Source of the DNA: Listeria ilorinensis | GTDB lineage: Bacteria > Bacillota > Bacilli > Lactobacillales > Listeriaceae | Direction: 5' to 3' | Length of the DNA stretch: 64,000 nucleotides | Assembly: GCF_913566895.1 (NCBI RefSeq) | Contig: NZ_CAJYCN010000004.1 | Span: 186,001-250,000, forward strand | Notes under the pieces: model-generated | What the model saw: only the letters and a program-made list of their open reading frames with translations | Told to the model about the DNA's origin: nothing | Database searches by the model: none | Part shown: positions 9,239 to 17,892 of the stretch, one piece after another | Numbering within the stretch: position 1 is the stretch's first letter | Layout: each line of letters starts with the position of its first letter | Program-made: the position numbers and the translations under genes

Positions 9239-10252
9239 TTGGCGAATAGCGGAACTCCAGAAAAACTGTTTCAAGTCCTGGATGATACAGCGATTATCCT
9301 GCAGAATGCACTTGAAATGAGTTACTTGGAAGCGGTTTATGAAACAAGCGAGAATTTGTTCCAACAAGAAGTCCTTCAAACAGAAGAACTTTCTGAAAAA
9401 GAAGCGGCTAAACTTGCAGAACACTATCGTGAGATTGACTTAAAAGAGTATGCGCCAGAAGAAATCCGTAAAAGTTTCCAACTAGCGCTCCTAAAAGGCA
9501 TGAAACACGGTATCCAAACCAATCATCAGATGACTCCTGATTCGATCGGTTTTATTATTGCTTATTTGGTCGAAAAAGTGATGCGGAAAGAAAAAAAGAT
9601 CGCACTTTTAGATCCTGCGTGCGGCACAGCGAACTTGCTATCCACGATTGTGAATCAACTGAAAATGGATGGCAAAAAAGAGGTGCATGCAACTGGCGTC
9701 GAAGTCGACGATCTATTGATTTCGCTTGCTTTGGTAGGCTCTGATTTGCAAGGTTTGGAGACAACATTTCTGCATCAGGATGGCCTTGCTAATTTACTTG
9801 TCGACCCGGTGGACGTCGTCGCAAGTGATTTACCAGTCGGCTACTATCCAGATGATGTACGTGCGGCTGATTTTGAAGCAGCACACGAAGAAGGCCACTC
9901 TTTTGCTCATTTTTTATTGATCGAGCAGGGACTTCGTTATACAAAACCAGGTGGCTACTTATTTTTCCTTGTACCAGATCGCATGTTTGAAACAGCAGAT
10001 TTCGCAAAGCTTGACCGTGTCATAAAAAAATATGGTCATACTTTAGGAATCTTAAAACTGCCGGATACACTGTTCAAAACTGAACAAGCGCGGAAAAATA
10101 TTCTGATTTTACAAAGGAAAGGTGCTGACATCAAGGCACCGAAAGAAGTTCTTCTTGCCAATATCCCAAGCTTGACAAATCCGCACGAACTCGCGCCGAT
10201 TTTAAAGCAGATTGATAGCTGGTTTGAAGACAATACACATGAAGGGAATTGA
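9239..10252 (+). CDS. YtxK-like class I SAM-dependent methyltransferase (N6-adenine type fold)
   Basis: A 337-residue protein resembling the B. subtilis YtxK family. The C-terminal two thirds contain a class I methyltransferase fold: motif I is DPACGTANLLSTI and the motif IV position reads SDLPVGYYP, which resembles the NPPY motif of N6-adenine methylases but is altered. Its substrate is unknown. The TTG at 9239 is preferred (AGAGG 8 bases upstream, protein beginning MANSGTPEKLFQVLDD) over the GTG at 9230. It is probably co-transcribed with ackA, 9 bp downstream; the same pairing occurs in Bacillus. No restriction endonuclease or specificity gene is near, so it is unlikely to be a restriction-modification enzyme. 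Confidence 0.85.
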   Translation: MANSGTPEKLFQVLDDTAIILQNALEMSYLEAVYETSENLFQQEVLQTEELSEKEAAKLAEHYREIDLKEYAPEEIRKSFQLALLKGMKHGIQTNHQMTPDSIGFIIAYLVEKVMRKEKKIALLDPACGTANLLSTIVNQLKMDGKKEVHATGVEVDDLLISLALVGSDLQGLETTFLHQDGLANLLVDPVDVVASDLPVGYYPDDVRAADFEAAHEEGHSFAHFLLIEQGLRYTKPGGYLFFLVPDRMFETADFAKLDRVIKKYGHTLGILKLPDTLFKTEQARKNILILQRKGADIKAPKEVLLANIPSLTNPHELAPILKQIDSWFEDNTHEGN

Positions 10253-10261
10253 ATAAACACA

Positions 10262-11458
10262 ATGGAAAAAACAATTGCAATTAATGCTGGTAGTTCTTCT
10301 TTGAAATTTCAACTATACGACATGCCTTCTGAAGAGGTCATCACAAAAGGAATTGTTGAACGGATCGGTTTGAAAGATTCGATATTTACGATTACAGTAA
10401 ATGGCGAAAAAGTGACAGAAGTCGTTGATATTCCTGATCACGAAGTAGCTGTACAAATGCTGCTCAACAAATTGATTTCTCATAACATCATCAAAAGTTT
10501 TGATGAAATTACAGGCGTAGGGCACCGTGTCGTACATGGCGGTGAAAAATTCCCTGAGTCGGTTTATATTGACGATCAAGTTATTCGTGATATTGAGGCA
10601 CTTTCTGAACTTGCGCCACTTCATAATCCTGCAAATGCTACAGGAATTAAAGCATTTAAAAAAGTGCTTCCTGATATCGTTTCGGTGGCTGTTTTTGATA
10701 CAGCTTTCCACCAAACAATGCCACCAGAAAGCTACCTTTACAGTTTGCCTTATAGCTACTATGAAGATTATGGAATTCGTAAATATGGCTTCCATGGCAC
10801 AAGCCACAAATATGTATCTGAGCGTGCTGCCGAACTTTTAGGCCGTCCAGTTGAGGAACTTCGTCTTTTGACATGTCACTTGGGTAATGGTGCAAGTATT
10901 GCGGCAATTGAAGGCGGTAAATCAATGGATACTTCTATGGGCTTCACACCACTTGCAGGTGTTTCAATGGGGGCTCGTTCCGGTAATATTGACCCAGCCT
11001 TAATTCCATTTATCATGGAAAAAACAGGTAAAACTGCTGAGCAAGTACTTGATGTGCTGAATAAAGAATCTGGGATGCTAGGCGTATCTGGAATTTCATC
11101 GGATCTTCGCGACCTTGAAAAAGCAGCCTCTGAAGGAAACGAACGTGCTGATTTAGCATTGGAAGTCTTTGTTGACCGTATCCATAAATATATTGGTTCT
11201 TACGCTGCACGTATGAATGGTGTGGATGCTATTATTTTCACAGCCGGTATCGGTGAAAACAGTTCATTCATTCGTGAAAAAGTTCTTCATGGATTAGAAT
11301 TCATGGGCGTTTATTGGGATAAAGCCTTGAACCAAGTACATGGCGAGGAAGCTTTCCTAAACTTCCCGCATTCACCAGTAAAAGTCATTGTTATTCCAAC
11401 AAATGAAGAATTGATGATTGCGCGCGACGTTGAAAAAATCAAAGCTGAACGCGCTTAA
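10262..11458 (+). CDS. ackA: Acetate kinase AckA
   Basis: AckA makes ATP and acetate from acetyl phosphate and ADP, the final step of overflow acetate production, and sets the acetyl-phosphate pool. The 398-residue protein has the signatures [10 protein letters not shown] at the N-terminus, [41 protein letters not shown] and [14 protein letters not shown] 10262 lies about 12 bases after GAAGGGA. It is the second gene of an operon with the upstream methyltransferase. Codon use looks biased to highly expressed codons relative to the neighbours. Confidence 0.96.
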   Translation: MEKTIAINAGSSSLKFQLYDMPSEEVITKGIVERIGLKDSIFTITVNGEKVTEVVDIPDHEVAVQMLLNKLISHNIIKSFDEITGVGHRVVHGGEKFPESVYIDDQVIRDIEALSELAPLHNPANATGIKAFKKVLPDIVSVAVFDTAFHQTMPPESYLYSLPYSYYEDYGIRKYGFHGTSHKYVSERAAELLGRPVEELRLLTCHLGNGASIAAIEGGKSMDTSMGFTPLAGVSMGARSGNIDPALIPFIMEKTGKTAEQVLDVLNKESGMLGVSGISSDLRDLEKAASEGNERADLALEVFVDRIHKYIGSYAARMNGVDAIIFTAGIGENSSFIREKVLHGLEFMGVYWDKALNQVHGEEAFLNFPHSPVKVIVIPTNEELMIARDVEKIKAERA

Positions 11459-11478
11459 TCAATTTGAAAAATAAAAAT

Positions 11479-11527
11479 TGGAAATCTGACTCAGCCTCGC
11501 AGGCAGTATCGGATTTCCGCTTTTTTT
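11479..11527 (+). terminator. Intrinsic terminator of ackA
   Basis: A long hairpin with outer arms GGAAATC and GATTTCC and inner pairing (CCT/AGG) runs into a seven-T tract, about 20 bases after the ackA stop. Confidence 0.85.
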
Positions 11528-11579
11528 GTCTATGAGGATAAAGGGGGAGTCCTCTCCATTTCATTCTTATGCTCTCCCA

Positions 11580-11613
11580 AATAAAACCCGCAACCGATAC
11601 AACGGTTGCGGGT
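11580..11613 (-). terminator. Intrinsic terminator of the universal stress protein gene
   Basis: A perfect 10-bp GC-rich stem (11586-11595 and 11604-11613, arm ACCCGCAACC) is followed on the minus strand by TTTTATTT. It lies just after the stop codon of the minus-strand gene. Confidence 0.85.
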
Positions 11614-11622
11614 AAAATTTAC

Positions 11623-12084
11623 TTATTCAGCTTCATATTCAGGAATATCATTACGCACAACTAAAACATCACATGGAGAATGGCGGATAATGTATTCAGA
11701 TACACTACCGATTAATAAACGTTCTACAGCATTAAGACCTGTTGCCCCGCACATGATTAAATCAGCTTGGAAAGCCTTAGCTGCTTCTTTTGTAATAGCT
11801 GTTTTTGGTGAACCATATTCAATATATGTTTCGATATTTGCGACACCAGCTTTGGAAGCATCTTCTTTATAACCACTTAAAAGCTCGTCCGCATATTCAG
11901 TTGCTTTATCAGCCATGCTGGTATCATAGTTAGCGACAGACGAGAATGCGCGGGTATCAATGACATGTACCAAACCTAAAGCTGCGTCATTTCTTTTCGC
12001 TACTTGAATCGCTTTTTGAAAGGCTCTTTCAGCTTCCTTCGATCCATCCACTGCTACGAGTACTCTTTTGTATTGTTGTAACAT
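11623..12084 (-). CDS. Universal stress protein, UspA family
   Basis: A single-domain 153-residue Usp protein. The N-terminal strand VLVAVDGSKEAERAF and the C-terminal nucleotide-binding motif G-2x-G-9x-G-S (GATGLNAVERLLIGS) are intact, so it is predicted to bind ATP. ATG 12084 has GGGAGGGA upstream on the minus strand. It is a monocistronic gene between ackA and ald, with its own terminator and a possible sigma-B promoter. The position matches lmo1580 of L. monocytogenes, one of the Usp proteins linked to acid and oxidative stress survival. The molecular role is not known. Confidence 0.92.
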   Translation of the reverse strand: MLQQYKRVLVAVDGSKEAERAFQKAIQVAKRNDAALGLVHVIDTRAFSSVANYDTSMADKATEYADELLSGYKEDASKAGVANIETYIEYGSPKTAITKEAAKAFQADLIMCGATGLNAVERLLIGSVSEYIIRHSPCDVLVVRNDIPEYEAE

Positions 12085-12131
12085 TTACAATCCCTCCCAA
12101 AGGAAATTATCTATTTTATTCTCTTTTTATT

Positions 12132-12155
12132 TTACCCCTTTTTTCTAGAAACAAC
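12132..12155 (-). promoter_or_regulatory. Possible sigma-B promoter of the Usp gene
   Basis: On the minus strand GTTGTT, 12 bases and GGGTAA lie 48 bp before the start codon. This resembles the sigma-B pattern GTTTWW-N12-15-GGGWAW with one mismatch in the -35. No sigma-A promoter is evident in the gap. Confidence 0.45.
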
Positions 12156-12274
12156 CATCAAAAAAGGAGAATTTTAAAAAAATGTCAAAAAAAGGAAGCT
12201 TTGATTGCAAAAGAAAATCAAAAAACCAGTCCCTTGTATTTGTGAAATTTAGGTCTAATGTGTTAGTATACAAA

Positions 12275-12288
12275 TGTAAGCGATTAAA
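12275..12288. promoter_or_regulatory. cre site (CcpA operator) upstream of ald
   Basis: TGTAAGCGATTAAA matches the cre consensus TGWAANCGNTNWCA at 13 of 14 positions. It lies downstream of a TATACA -10-like element (12267-12272), where CcpA binding would repress ald in rich carbon. Confidence 0.65.
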
Positions 12289-12308
12289 TATAGGTTTTTA
12301 TACCTATA
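12289..12308 (+). repeat. Small inverted repeat next to the ald ribosome site
   Basis: TATAGGT (12289-12295) and ACCTATA (12302-12308) form a 7-bp inverted repeat ending at the ald Shine-Dalgarno. It could be an operator or an mRNA hairpin; nothing in the sequence decides. Confidence 0.4.
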
Positions 12309-12323
12309 AAGGAGAGAATGAAT

Positions 12324-13436
12324 ATGATCATTGGGGTACCGAAAGAAATCAAAAATAATGAAAACCGTGTGGCAATGACGCCGGCAAGCGCTCTTTCTTA
12401 TGTAAATGCAGGGCACACAGTCAAATTTGAAAAAGGGGCCGGAGAAGGATCGAATTTTCATGATACAGATTATGAGCAGGCAGGAGCTACCCTCGTTGAT
12501 ACAGCCAAGGAAGCATGGGATGTCGACATGGTTGTCAAAGTTAAAGAACCCGTTACTTCTGAATACAGCTATTTTCGAAAAGGGTTGCTGCTTTTTACGT
12601 ATCTCCATCTGGCTAATGAGCCAGCACTGACAAGGGCTTTACTAGATAACAAAGTACGCGCTGTAGCTTATGAGACGGTCGAACTAGGTGATCATTCTTT
12701 ACCTCTTTTAAGTCCGATGAGCGAAGTGGCGGGAAGAATGGCAACTCAAATTGGTGCACAATTTTTACAAAAAACACACGGTGGCATGGGGGTTCTGCTA
12801 AGTGGTGTTCCAGGGGTCGATCGCAGTCAGGTAACGATTATTGGTGGGGGAATGGCAGGAACGAATGCTGCAAAGATTGCTGTCGGTTTGGGCGCAAAAG
12901 TAACGATCCTCGATCTGAATCTGCAGCGGCTACGAGAATTGGATGATATTTTTGGTAATGATGTCACCACTCTAATGAGTAATACTTATAATATCGAACA
13001 TGCTGTGAAAAATTCTGATTTAGTGATTGGGGCAGTTTTGATTCCAGGAGCTAAAGCGCCGAAATTAGTCAAAGAAGAAATGGTCAAGCAAATGAAACCA
13101 GGATCAGTTTTGGTGGATATTGCCATTGATCAAGGCGGTATTTTTGAAACTAGTGACCGGATAACTACGCATGATCAGCCGACCTATCTCAAACATGGAG
13201 TCGTTCATTATGCGGTGGCTAATATGCCAGGCGCTGTCCCAAGAACTTCCACAATCGCACTGACCAATGCCACCCTACAATTCGGTTTGAAATTAGCGAA
13301 GATGGGGGTTGTTCAGGCTGTCAAAGAAGATGTACATCTTTATCGCGGTGTCAATACGTTTGACGGCTTTGTCACTTATAAAGCTGTTGCTGATAGTTTA
13401 GCCTATGATTATCATGAATTGAGTTCTTTGCTTTAA
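12324..13436 (+). CDS. ald: Alanine dehydrogenase Ald
   Basis: Ald reversibly converts L-alanine to pyruvate and ammonia with NAD, used mainly in alanine catabolism. The 370-residue protein starts [20 protein letters not shown], contains the substrate-binding AYETVE and [14 protein letters not shown] region, and has the NAD-binding loop [14 protein letters not shown] at about residue 173. The ATG at 12324 is chosen over the in-frame ATG at 12318 since AGGAG lies 9 bases from it. Upstream are a good cre site and a small inverted repeat. Confidence 0.95.
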   Translation: MIIGVPKEIKNNENRVAMTPASALSYVNAGHTVKFEKGAGEGSNFHDTDYEQAGATLVDTAKEAWDVDMVVKVKEPVTSEYSYFRKGLLLFTYLHLANEPALTRALLDNKVRAVAYETVELGDHSLPLLSPMSEVAGRMATQIGAQFLQKTHGGMGVLLSGVPGVDRSQVTIIGGGMAGTNAAKIAVGLGAKVTILDLNLQRLRELDDIFGNDVTTLMSNTYNIEHAVKNSDLVIGAVLIPGAKAPKLVKEEMVKQMKPGSVLVDIAIDQGGIFETSDRITTHDQPTYLKHGVVHYAVANMPGAVPRTSTIALTNATLQFGLKLAKMGVVQAVKEDVHLYRGVNTFDGFVTYKAVADSLAYDYHELSSLL

Positions 13437-13452
13437 TGTGACGCTAGAAATC

Positions 13453-13511
13453 AAAAAGAAGCAAGAAAGAAGGAGCAGTGCAACATGACCTTCTTTTTCT
13501 TGCTTCTTTTA
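13453..13511. terminator. Terminator between ald and pepQ
   Basis: A long, slightly imperfect stem pairs AAGAAGCAAGAAAGAAGG with CCTTCTTTTTCTTGCTTCTT and ends in T residues. It lies between convergent genes and could serve both directions, as an A run flanks the other side. Confidence 0.75.
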
Positions 13512-13533
13512 ATTACATGTAAGTCGAAATCAT

Positions 13534-14628
13534 TTACACATAGTATAGCTCTTTTGTAAATTCTGTCAGGATTTCGCAGCCATTTGCTGTTACCACAATA
13601 TCATCTTCAATTCTGACACCAGCAATCCCTGGTACATAGATCCCTGGTTCAATCGTAAAGACCATATTTTCTTGAAGGGATAGTTCATTCGTTTCTGTGA
13701 TCGAAGGGAATTCATGGACACTAGCGCCTAGACCATGTCCTAAGCGATGTGGAAAGTAGTCGCCATAACCAGCTTCGCGAATAATGGTTCTGGCGGTCAG
13801 ATCGATTTCTTTGGCCAGTGCACCGGCTTTTACTTTTTCAATCGCTGCAAGCTGCGCTTTTAGAACAGTTTCATAGATTCTTTTCTGTTCGTCGGAAACC
13901 TCGCCAAAAGCTACAGTTCTCGTCGTATCTGAGCAATAACCTTTATGAACAACACCTAAATCAAAGAGAACAAGGTCTCCTTTTTGAATTTTTGTCTGAC
14001 CGGGCGCCCCGTGTGGAAGTGCGCCATTTTTACCTGTTAGCACCATCGTCTCAAAACTCATGCCACTGACGCCTTTTTTCTTCATTTCATAATCGATTTT
14101 TGCAACGATTTCTGCTTCTGTACGACCCACAGCAATTTCAGCAATCCCAATTTTTACTGCTTCATCAGCCAGCAAGGCAGCTTCTTTCATAATCTTGATT
14201 TCTTCTGGCGTTTTGATAACGCGAATCATTTGGATCTTTTCTTCGATTGGGATAAACGTCGTATGAGGAAAATGACCAGAAAGTGCTTCAAAACGATCTA
14301 CACTCATATGCGACTTTTCAATCGCAATCTTATTCGCATGGGAAGCTCGCTTTTTGAGTTGCTCTGCAATGATAAACCAAGGATCTTCTGTATCACTATA
14401 ACCATATATGTTATGGTGAAAATCACTTTCACTAGCATCTTCTATTTCAAGTCCTGGTACAAAAAGAAATGGTTCGGCATCTGGAAAAATAGCTAGCCCC
14501 AAAACGCGTTCATGAGGTTCACTGTGATAACCAGCAAAATAAGCTACATTTTCCGGATTCGTGATAAACGCTGCTTCTGCTCCCTGTAGGCGCAACCAGT
14601 CTTGCAGTACATCGATATTTTTTTCCAT
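13534..14628 (-). CDS. pepQ: Xaa-Pro dipeptidase (M24 family)
   Basis: A 364-residue metallopeptidase of the creatinase/aminopeptidase P family that cleaves X-Pro dipeptides. The N-terminal creatinase domain spans about residues 1-130, then the pita-bread domain with the five metal ligands: Asp in LFDLGV, Asp in CSDTTRT, His in RLGHGLG, Glu in FTIEPGIY and Glu in RIEDDI. All are present. It starts at ATG 14628 with AAGGATGA upstream on the minus strand and lies alone between ald and ytkL. Listeria and Bacillus have several such peptidases, so the exact substrate range is uncertain. Confidence 0.92.
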   Translation of the reverse strand: MEKNIDVLQDWLRLQGAEAAFITNPENVAYFAGYHSEPHERVLGLAIFPDAEPFLFVPGLEIEDASESDFHHNIYGYSDTEDPWFIIAEQLKKRASHANKIAIEKSHMSVDRFEALSGHFPHTTFIPIEEKIQMIRVIKTPEEIKIMKEAALLADEAVKIGIAEIAVGRTEAEIVAKIDYEMKKKGVSGMSFETMVLTGKNGALPHGAPGQTKIQKGDLVLFDLGVVHKGYCSDTTRTVAFGEVSDEQKRIYETVLKAQLAAIEKVKAGALAKEIDLTARTIIREAGYGDYFPHRLGHGLGASVHEFPSITETNELSLQENMVFTIEPGIYVPGIAGVRIEDDIVVTANGCEILTEFTKELYYV

Positions 14629-14662
14629 AAGTCATCCTTCTTTCACAAATAATCTCCTTCTT

Positions 14663-14671
14663 ATCATACCA
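14663..14671 (-). promoter_or_regulatory. Extended -10 promoter of pepQ
   Basis: The minus strand reads TGGTATGAT, an extended -10 element (TG-N-TATGAT), about 35 bp before the pepQ start. The -35 region is poor. Confidence 0.5.
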
Positions 14672-14757
14672 CGAATCAGCTGAAATGGCAGGTCTTGGAA
14701 GATAGGGGGAAACTGCAGCTTGCGAAAGGAGGGAAACTGTATCTTCATTTTGCTCTG

Positions 14758-14766
14758 TGCTATAAT
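14758..14766 (+). promoter_or_regulatory. Extended -10 promoter of the ytkL operon
   Basis: TGCTATAAT is an extended -10 element with a perfect TATAAT, 52 bp before the ytkL start. Confidence 0.65.
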
Positions 14767-14818
14767 AGAATCGAAAATGACAAATACAGATTTTTTTGTA
14801 AGGAAGGAAGTCGAAAAA

Positions 14819-15502
14819 ATGAAAATTTCATTTCACGGGCAGTCTTGCGTTAAAATAGTAACAGGCAGTAAAACGATTCTTATTGATCCTTTTATTTCGG
14901 GAAATGAAAAATGCGACCTTCGTGTAGCAGAAGAGATGCCGGATTATATTCTTCTGTCTCATGGTCATGATGATCATGTCGGTGATACAGTTCAGTTAGC
15001 CAAACAATCGGGCGCTACTATCATCTGTAACAACGAACTAGCACTGTTTTTACGTTTGCAAGGACTTGAAAATCTTGCCCCAATGCATATTGGTGGTAAG
15101 CGGACTTTTGATTTTGGCTGGATTAAATTAACACAAGCTTTTCATGGATCGGCAACAGTGGTTGACGGACAGCTGGTTAATTTAGGACTGCCGACTGGAA
15201 TCCTTCTTCATATCGAAGGACAAACTATTTATCATGCCGGTGATACAGGACTATTTTCTGATATGAAGCTGATTGGAGACCTTCATCCGCTCGCACTTGC
15301 TTTCTTGCCGATTGGCGATAACTTCACGATGGGGCCTGAAGATGCGAAATTGGCAGCGGATTTTCTTCAAGCAAAAATCGTGGTGCCCATGCATTACAAT
15401 ACATTCCCGCTGATTGAGCAGGATCCATATAAGTTTATCGATTCGCTTTCAGATGGAATTACAGGGAAAGTCATGGCGATTGGTGATGAAATCGAACTTT
15501 AA
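14819..15502 (+). CDS. ytkL: Metal-dependent hydrolase, UPF0173 (YtkL-like)
   Basis: A 227-residue metallo-beta-lactamase-fold hydrolase. The metal-binding motif is HGHDDHVGD at about residues 52-60; further ligands are likely in [11 protein letters not shown] and [12 protein letters not shown] 14819 is chosen because AAGGAAGG lies 9-10 bases upstream and the protein then starts [13 protein letters not shown], as in homologues; the open frame from 14720 runs through the promoter. The biological substrate of this family is not known. ytoI follows after 20 bp. Confidence 0.88.
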   Translation: MKISFHGQSCVKIVTGSKTILIDPFISGNEKCDLRVAEEMPDYILLSHGHDDHVGDTVQLAKQSGATIICNNELALFLRLQGLENLAPMHIGGKRTFDFGWIKLTQAFHGSATVVDGQLVNLGLPTGILLHIEGQTIYHAGDTGLFSDMKLIGDLHPLALAFLPIGDNFTMGPEDAKLAADFLQAKIVVPMHYNTFPLIEQDPYKFIDSLSDGITGKVMAIGDEIEL

Positions 15503-15522
15503 GAACAGGATAGGTGAAAAAC

Positions 15523-16839
15523 GTGGCGACAAAACATGAGCAAATACTAAAATACATTGAAAATCTTGCAGTTGGCGAAAAAATCTCGGTTCGTAAAATC
15601 GCCAAAAATCTTTCCGTTAGTGAAGGGACTGCCTATCGTGCTATCAAAGATGCAGAAATTATTGGCTTCGTATCGACTATCAAACGTGTGGGGACGCTTC
15701 GGATCGAACGGAAACAAAAAGACAGCATTGAAAAACTTACATTCGCAGAAATTGTGAATATGATTGACGGGCAGGTGCTTGGCGGTCGTGAAGGTCTTTA
15801 TAAATCCTTGAATAAATTTGTGATCGGTGCTATGACAGTGGAAGCGATGGAGCGCTACACAGAAGCAGGCAACCTACTGATCGTCGGAAATCGAGTTTCA
15901 GCACATGAACTAGCATTAAACCGCGGTGCAGCTGTTTTGATTACAGGTGGCTTCGATACGAGCGATGAAGTGAAAAGACTGGCGGATCAAAAGGAACTAC
16001 CAATTTTATCCACTTCCTATGATACTTTTACAGTAGCGACAATGATCAATCGGGCAATTTACGATCAGCTGATTAAGAAAGAAGTCGTACTAGTAGAAGA
16101 TATTTTAACTCCACTTGATAAAACGGCCTACTTAGAAACAACGCAAAAAGTAGAAGACTGGCATAAACTGCAAGAAGCCACTTCTCACAGCCGTTTTCCC
16201 GTCGTAAATAAAAGTCTCCGCTTAACAGGAATGATCACAAGTAAAGATATTTTAGAAAAAAATCCGTCCATCTCCATCGAGCGTGTCATGACAAAGAATC
16301 CCCTGACTGTCGGGCCTAAAATGAGTGTAGCTTCTGTCGCACATATGATGGTCTGGGAAAGTATTGAAGTGATTCCTGTTGTCAAAGATGATCTGACACT
16401 CATCGGTATTGTCAGCCGACAGGATATTTTGAAATCTATGCAAATGATTCAAAAGCAGCCCCAAGTTGGCGAAACCATTGATGACACTATAACCGCACAG
16501 TTGGAAGAACGTGGTGGCCAAAATGGCGAGGAAACGGTCTATGAATTCAAAGTCACCCCACAAATGACGAGCTCCTTAGGCACGCTTTCTTATGGCGTTT
16601 TTACACAGATTGTCTGTGATGTTGTACAGCAAAAGCTATTCAGCATGAAAAAACGGAATGTAGTCATTGAAAATGTGACCATGTACTATTTGAAACCTGT
16701 ACAGATGGATGCTGCTATGACTATTAAACCGCGCGTTCTTGAAATGGGACGTAAAGCTGGAAAGTTAGATGTGGAGCTTTATCTGGAAGGAATTTTGGCT
16801 GGAAAAGCAATTGTAGCTTGTCAAATGATGGAACGATAA
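15523..16839 (+). CDS. ytoI: YtoI-like multidomain regulator: HTH, DRTGG, two CBS, hotdog
   Basis: A 438-residue protein made of four parts: an N-terminal winged-helix (about residues 1-65, RKIAKNLSVSEGTAYRAIKDA), a DRTGG domain (about 70-180), a pair of CBS domains (about 190-305, e.g. MTKNPLTVGPKMSVAS), and a C-terminal thioesterase-like hotdog region. CBS pairs bind adenine nucleotides, and hotdog domains bind acyl-CoA, so it may sense energy or acyl-CoA state and control genes; no target is known. GTG 15523 is chosen because GG lies 8 bases upstream and the protein then begins MATKHEQIL like YtoI; GTG 15514 is the alternative. nrnA follows at once. Confidence 0.85.
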   Translation: MATKHEQILKYIENLAVGEKISVRKIAKNLSVSEGTAYRAIKDAEIIGFVSTIKRVGTLRIERKQKDSIEKLTFAEIVNMIDGQVLGGREGLYKSLNKFVIGAMTVEAMERYTEAGNLLIVGNRVSAHELALNRGAAVLITGGFDTSDEVKRLADQKELPILSTSYDTFTVATMINRAIYDQLIKKEVVLVEDILTPLDKTAYLETTQKVEDWHKLQEATSHSRFPVVNKSLRLTGMITSKDILEKNPSISIERVMTKNPLTVGPKMSVASVAHMMVWESIEVIPVVKDDLTLIGIVSRQDILKSMQMIQKQPQVGETIDDTITAQLEERGGQNGEETVYEFKVTPQMTSSLGTLSYGVFTQIVCDVVQQKLFSMKKRNVVIENVTMYYLKPVQMDAAMTIKPRVLEMGRKAGKLDVELYLEGILAGKAIVACQMMER

Positions 16840-16862
16840 AAATAGAAGATAGAGGCGAAAAA

Positions 16863-17801
16863 ATGAAAGAAGCAATTTTAGCAGCCATTAAGGCTTATGA
16901 TACGATTATTTTACACCGTCATGTACGTCCGGATCCGGATGCTTACGGTTCACAAATGGGGCTTGCAACCATTATCCAAGCAAGTTTTCCCGAAAAGCAG
17001 GTTTTCTCAGTTGGAAATGATGAGGCATCGCTTCGTTTTTTAGGGAAAGTGGACGAGATTGCAGATGAACTTTATCAGGATGCGCTTGTGATCGTTTGTG
17101 ATACGGCCAATACGGCACGGATTTCCGATAGGCGCTATACAGCTGGAAAAATGCTGATTAAGATCGATCATCATCCGAATGATGAGCCTTACGGAGATCT
17201 TGTCTGGGTAGATACCAGCGCGTCTTCCTGCAGCGAAATGATCGTTTCTTTTTATGAAACTTTCCAAGAGGAGCTTACACTTCATGAAGAAGCAGCGCGT
17301 CTTCTATATGCCGGCATTGTGGGAGATACAGGACGTTTTATGTATCCGAGCACGACTAGCGAAACATTCCGCCTGACAGCAAAATTGGTACATTTTCCAT
17401 TCGACCGCCCAGCGCTTTATCGGCATTTATATGAGCAGTCTTTACCAATGACACGTCTTGCTGGCTACATTTTGGAACACTTTCAAATGGAAGAAGGCGG
17501 TGCAGCAACTGTTTTTCTTCCCGAAGAGTTACTGACACGCTTTGAAGTAGATCCTCGGGAAGCTTCGGGATTGGTCAATGTGATCGACAGTGCGGTGGGT
17601 TTGAAAGCTTGGATCATGTTTATCCAAGAAGGAGATGTGATTCGAGCGCGTCTTCGTTCAAAAGGGCCAGTAATCAATGAACTGGCGAAAGAATATGGAG
17701 GTGGCGGTCACCCGCTTGCTTCTGGTGCAACGATTCATACACTGGAAGAAATGGCCGAGATGAAACGCAAATTGATCGCCATCTGCCTTGAAACAGTCTG
17801 A
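16863..17801 (+). CDS. nrnA: Oligoribonuclease/pAp phosphatase NrnA (DHH-DHHA1)
   Basis: NrnA degrades very short RNA oligonucleotides (nanoRNA) and dephosphorylates pAp. The 312-residue protein has the DHH motifs HRHVRPDPDAYGS, VCDTANTARIS and IDHHPND, plus the fourth at GDTGRFMYPST, and ends with the DHHA1 glycine-rich GGGGHPLASGA. ATG 16863 follows AGAGG by 7 bases. In some relatives this family also hydrolyses pApA from cyclic-di-AMP breakdown; that is not decided by sequence. It shares the operon with ytkL and ytoI and ends in a terminator overlapping its stop codon. Confidence 0.93.
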   Translation: MKEAILAAIKAYDTIILHRHVRPDPDAYGSQMGLATIIQASFPEKQVFSVGNDEASLRFLGKVDEIADELYQDALVIVCDTANTARISDRRYTAGKMLIKIDHHPNDEPYGDLVWVDTSASSCSEMIVSFYETFQEELTLHEEAARLLYAGIVGDTGRFMYPSTTSETFRLTAKLVHFPFDRPALYRHLYEQSLPMTRLAGYILEHFQMEEGGAATVFLPEELLTRFEVDPREASGLVNVIDSAVGLKAWIMFIQEGDVIRARLRSKGPVINELAKEYGGGGHPLASGATIHTLEEMAEMKRKLIAICLETV

Positions 17802-17822
17802 ATTTTTTCAGGCTGTTTTTTT
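17791..17822 (+). terminator. Terminator of the ytkL-ytoI-nrnA operon
   Basis: AACAGTCTGA pairs with TCAGGCTGTT over a short loop and runs into seven T residues. The stem begins within the last codons of nrnA. Confidence 0.85.
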
Positions 17823-17858
17823 AATGCGAACAAACTTTCTTTTTTACACAAGAATCGG

Positions 17859-17864
17859 TATAAT
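17859..17864 (+). promoter_or_regulatory. -10 element of dnaE
   Basis: A perfect TATAAT lies 29 bp before the dnaE start, after the nrnA terminator. The -35 region (TTTCTT at 17836) is weak. Confidence 0.55.
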
Positions 17865-17892
17865 GAAAGAGGAAAAGAAAGGAGAGAGGATA

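Noticed and set aside
9239-10252. Methyltransferase as part of a restriction-modification or phage-defence system
   Set aside because: No nuclease or specificity gene is near; it is the conserved YtxK neighbour of ackA, a core gene in Bacillus and Listeria.
10313-10807. 164-codon minus-strand frame inside ackA
   Set aside because: Antisense to ackA with no ribosome site and unlikely composition (many Cys, Phe and Ile); a shadow frame.
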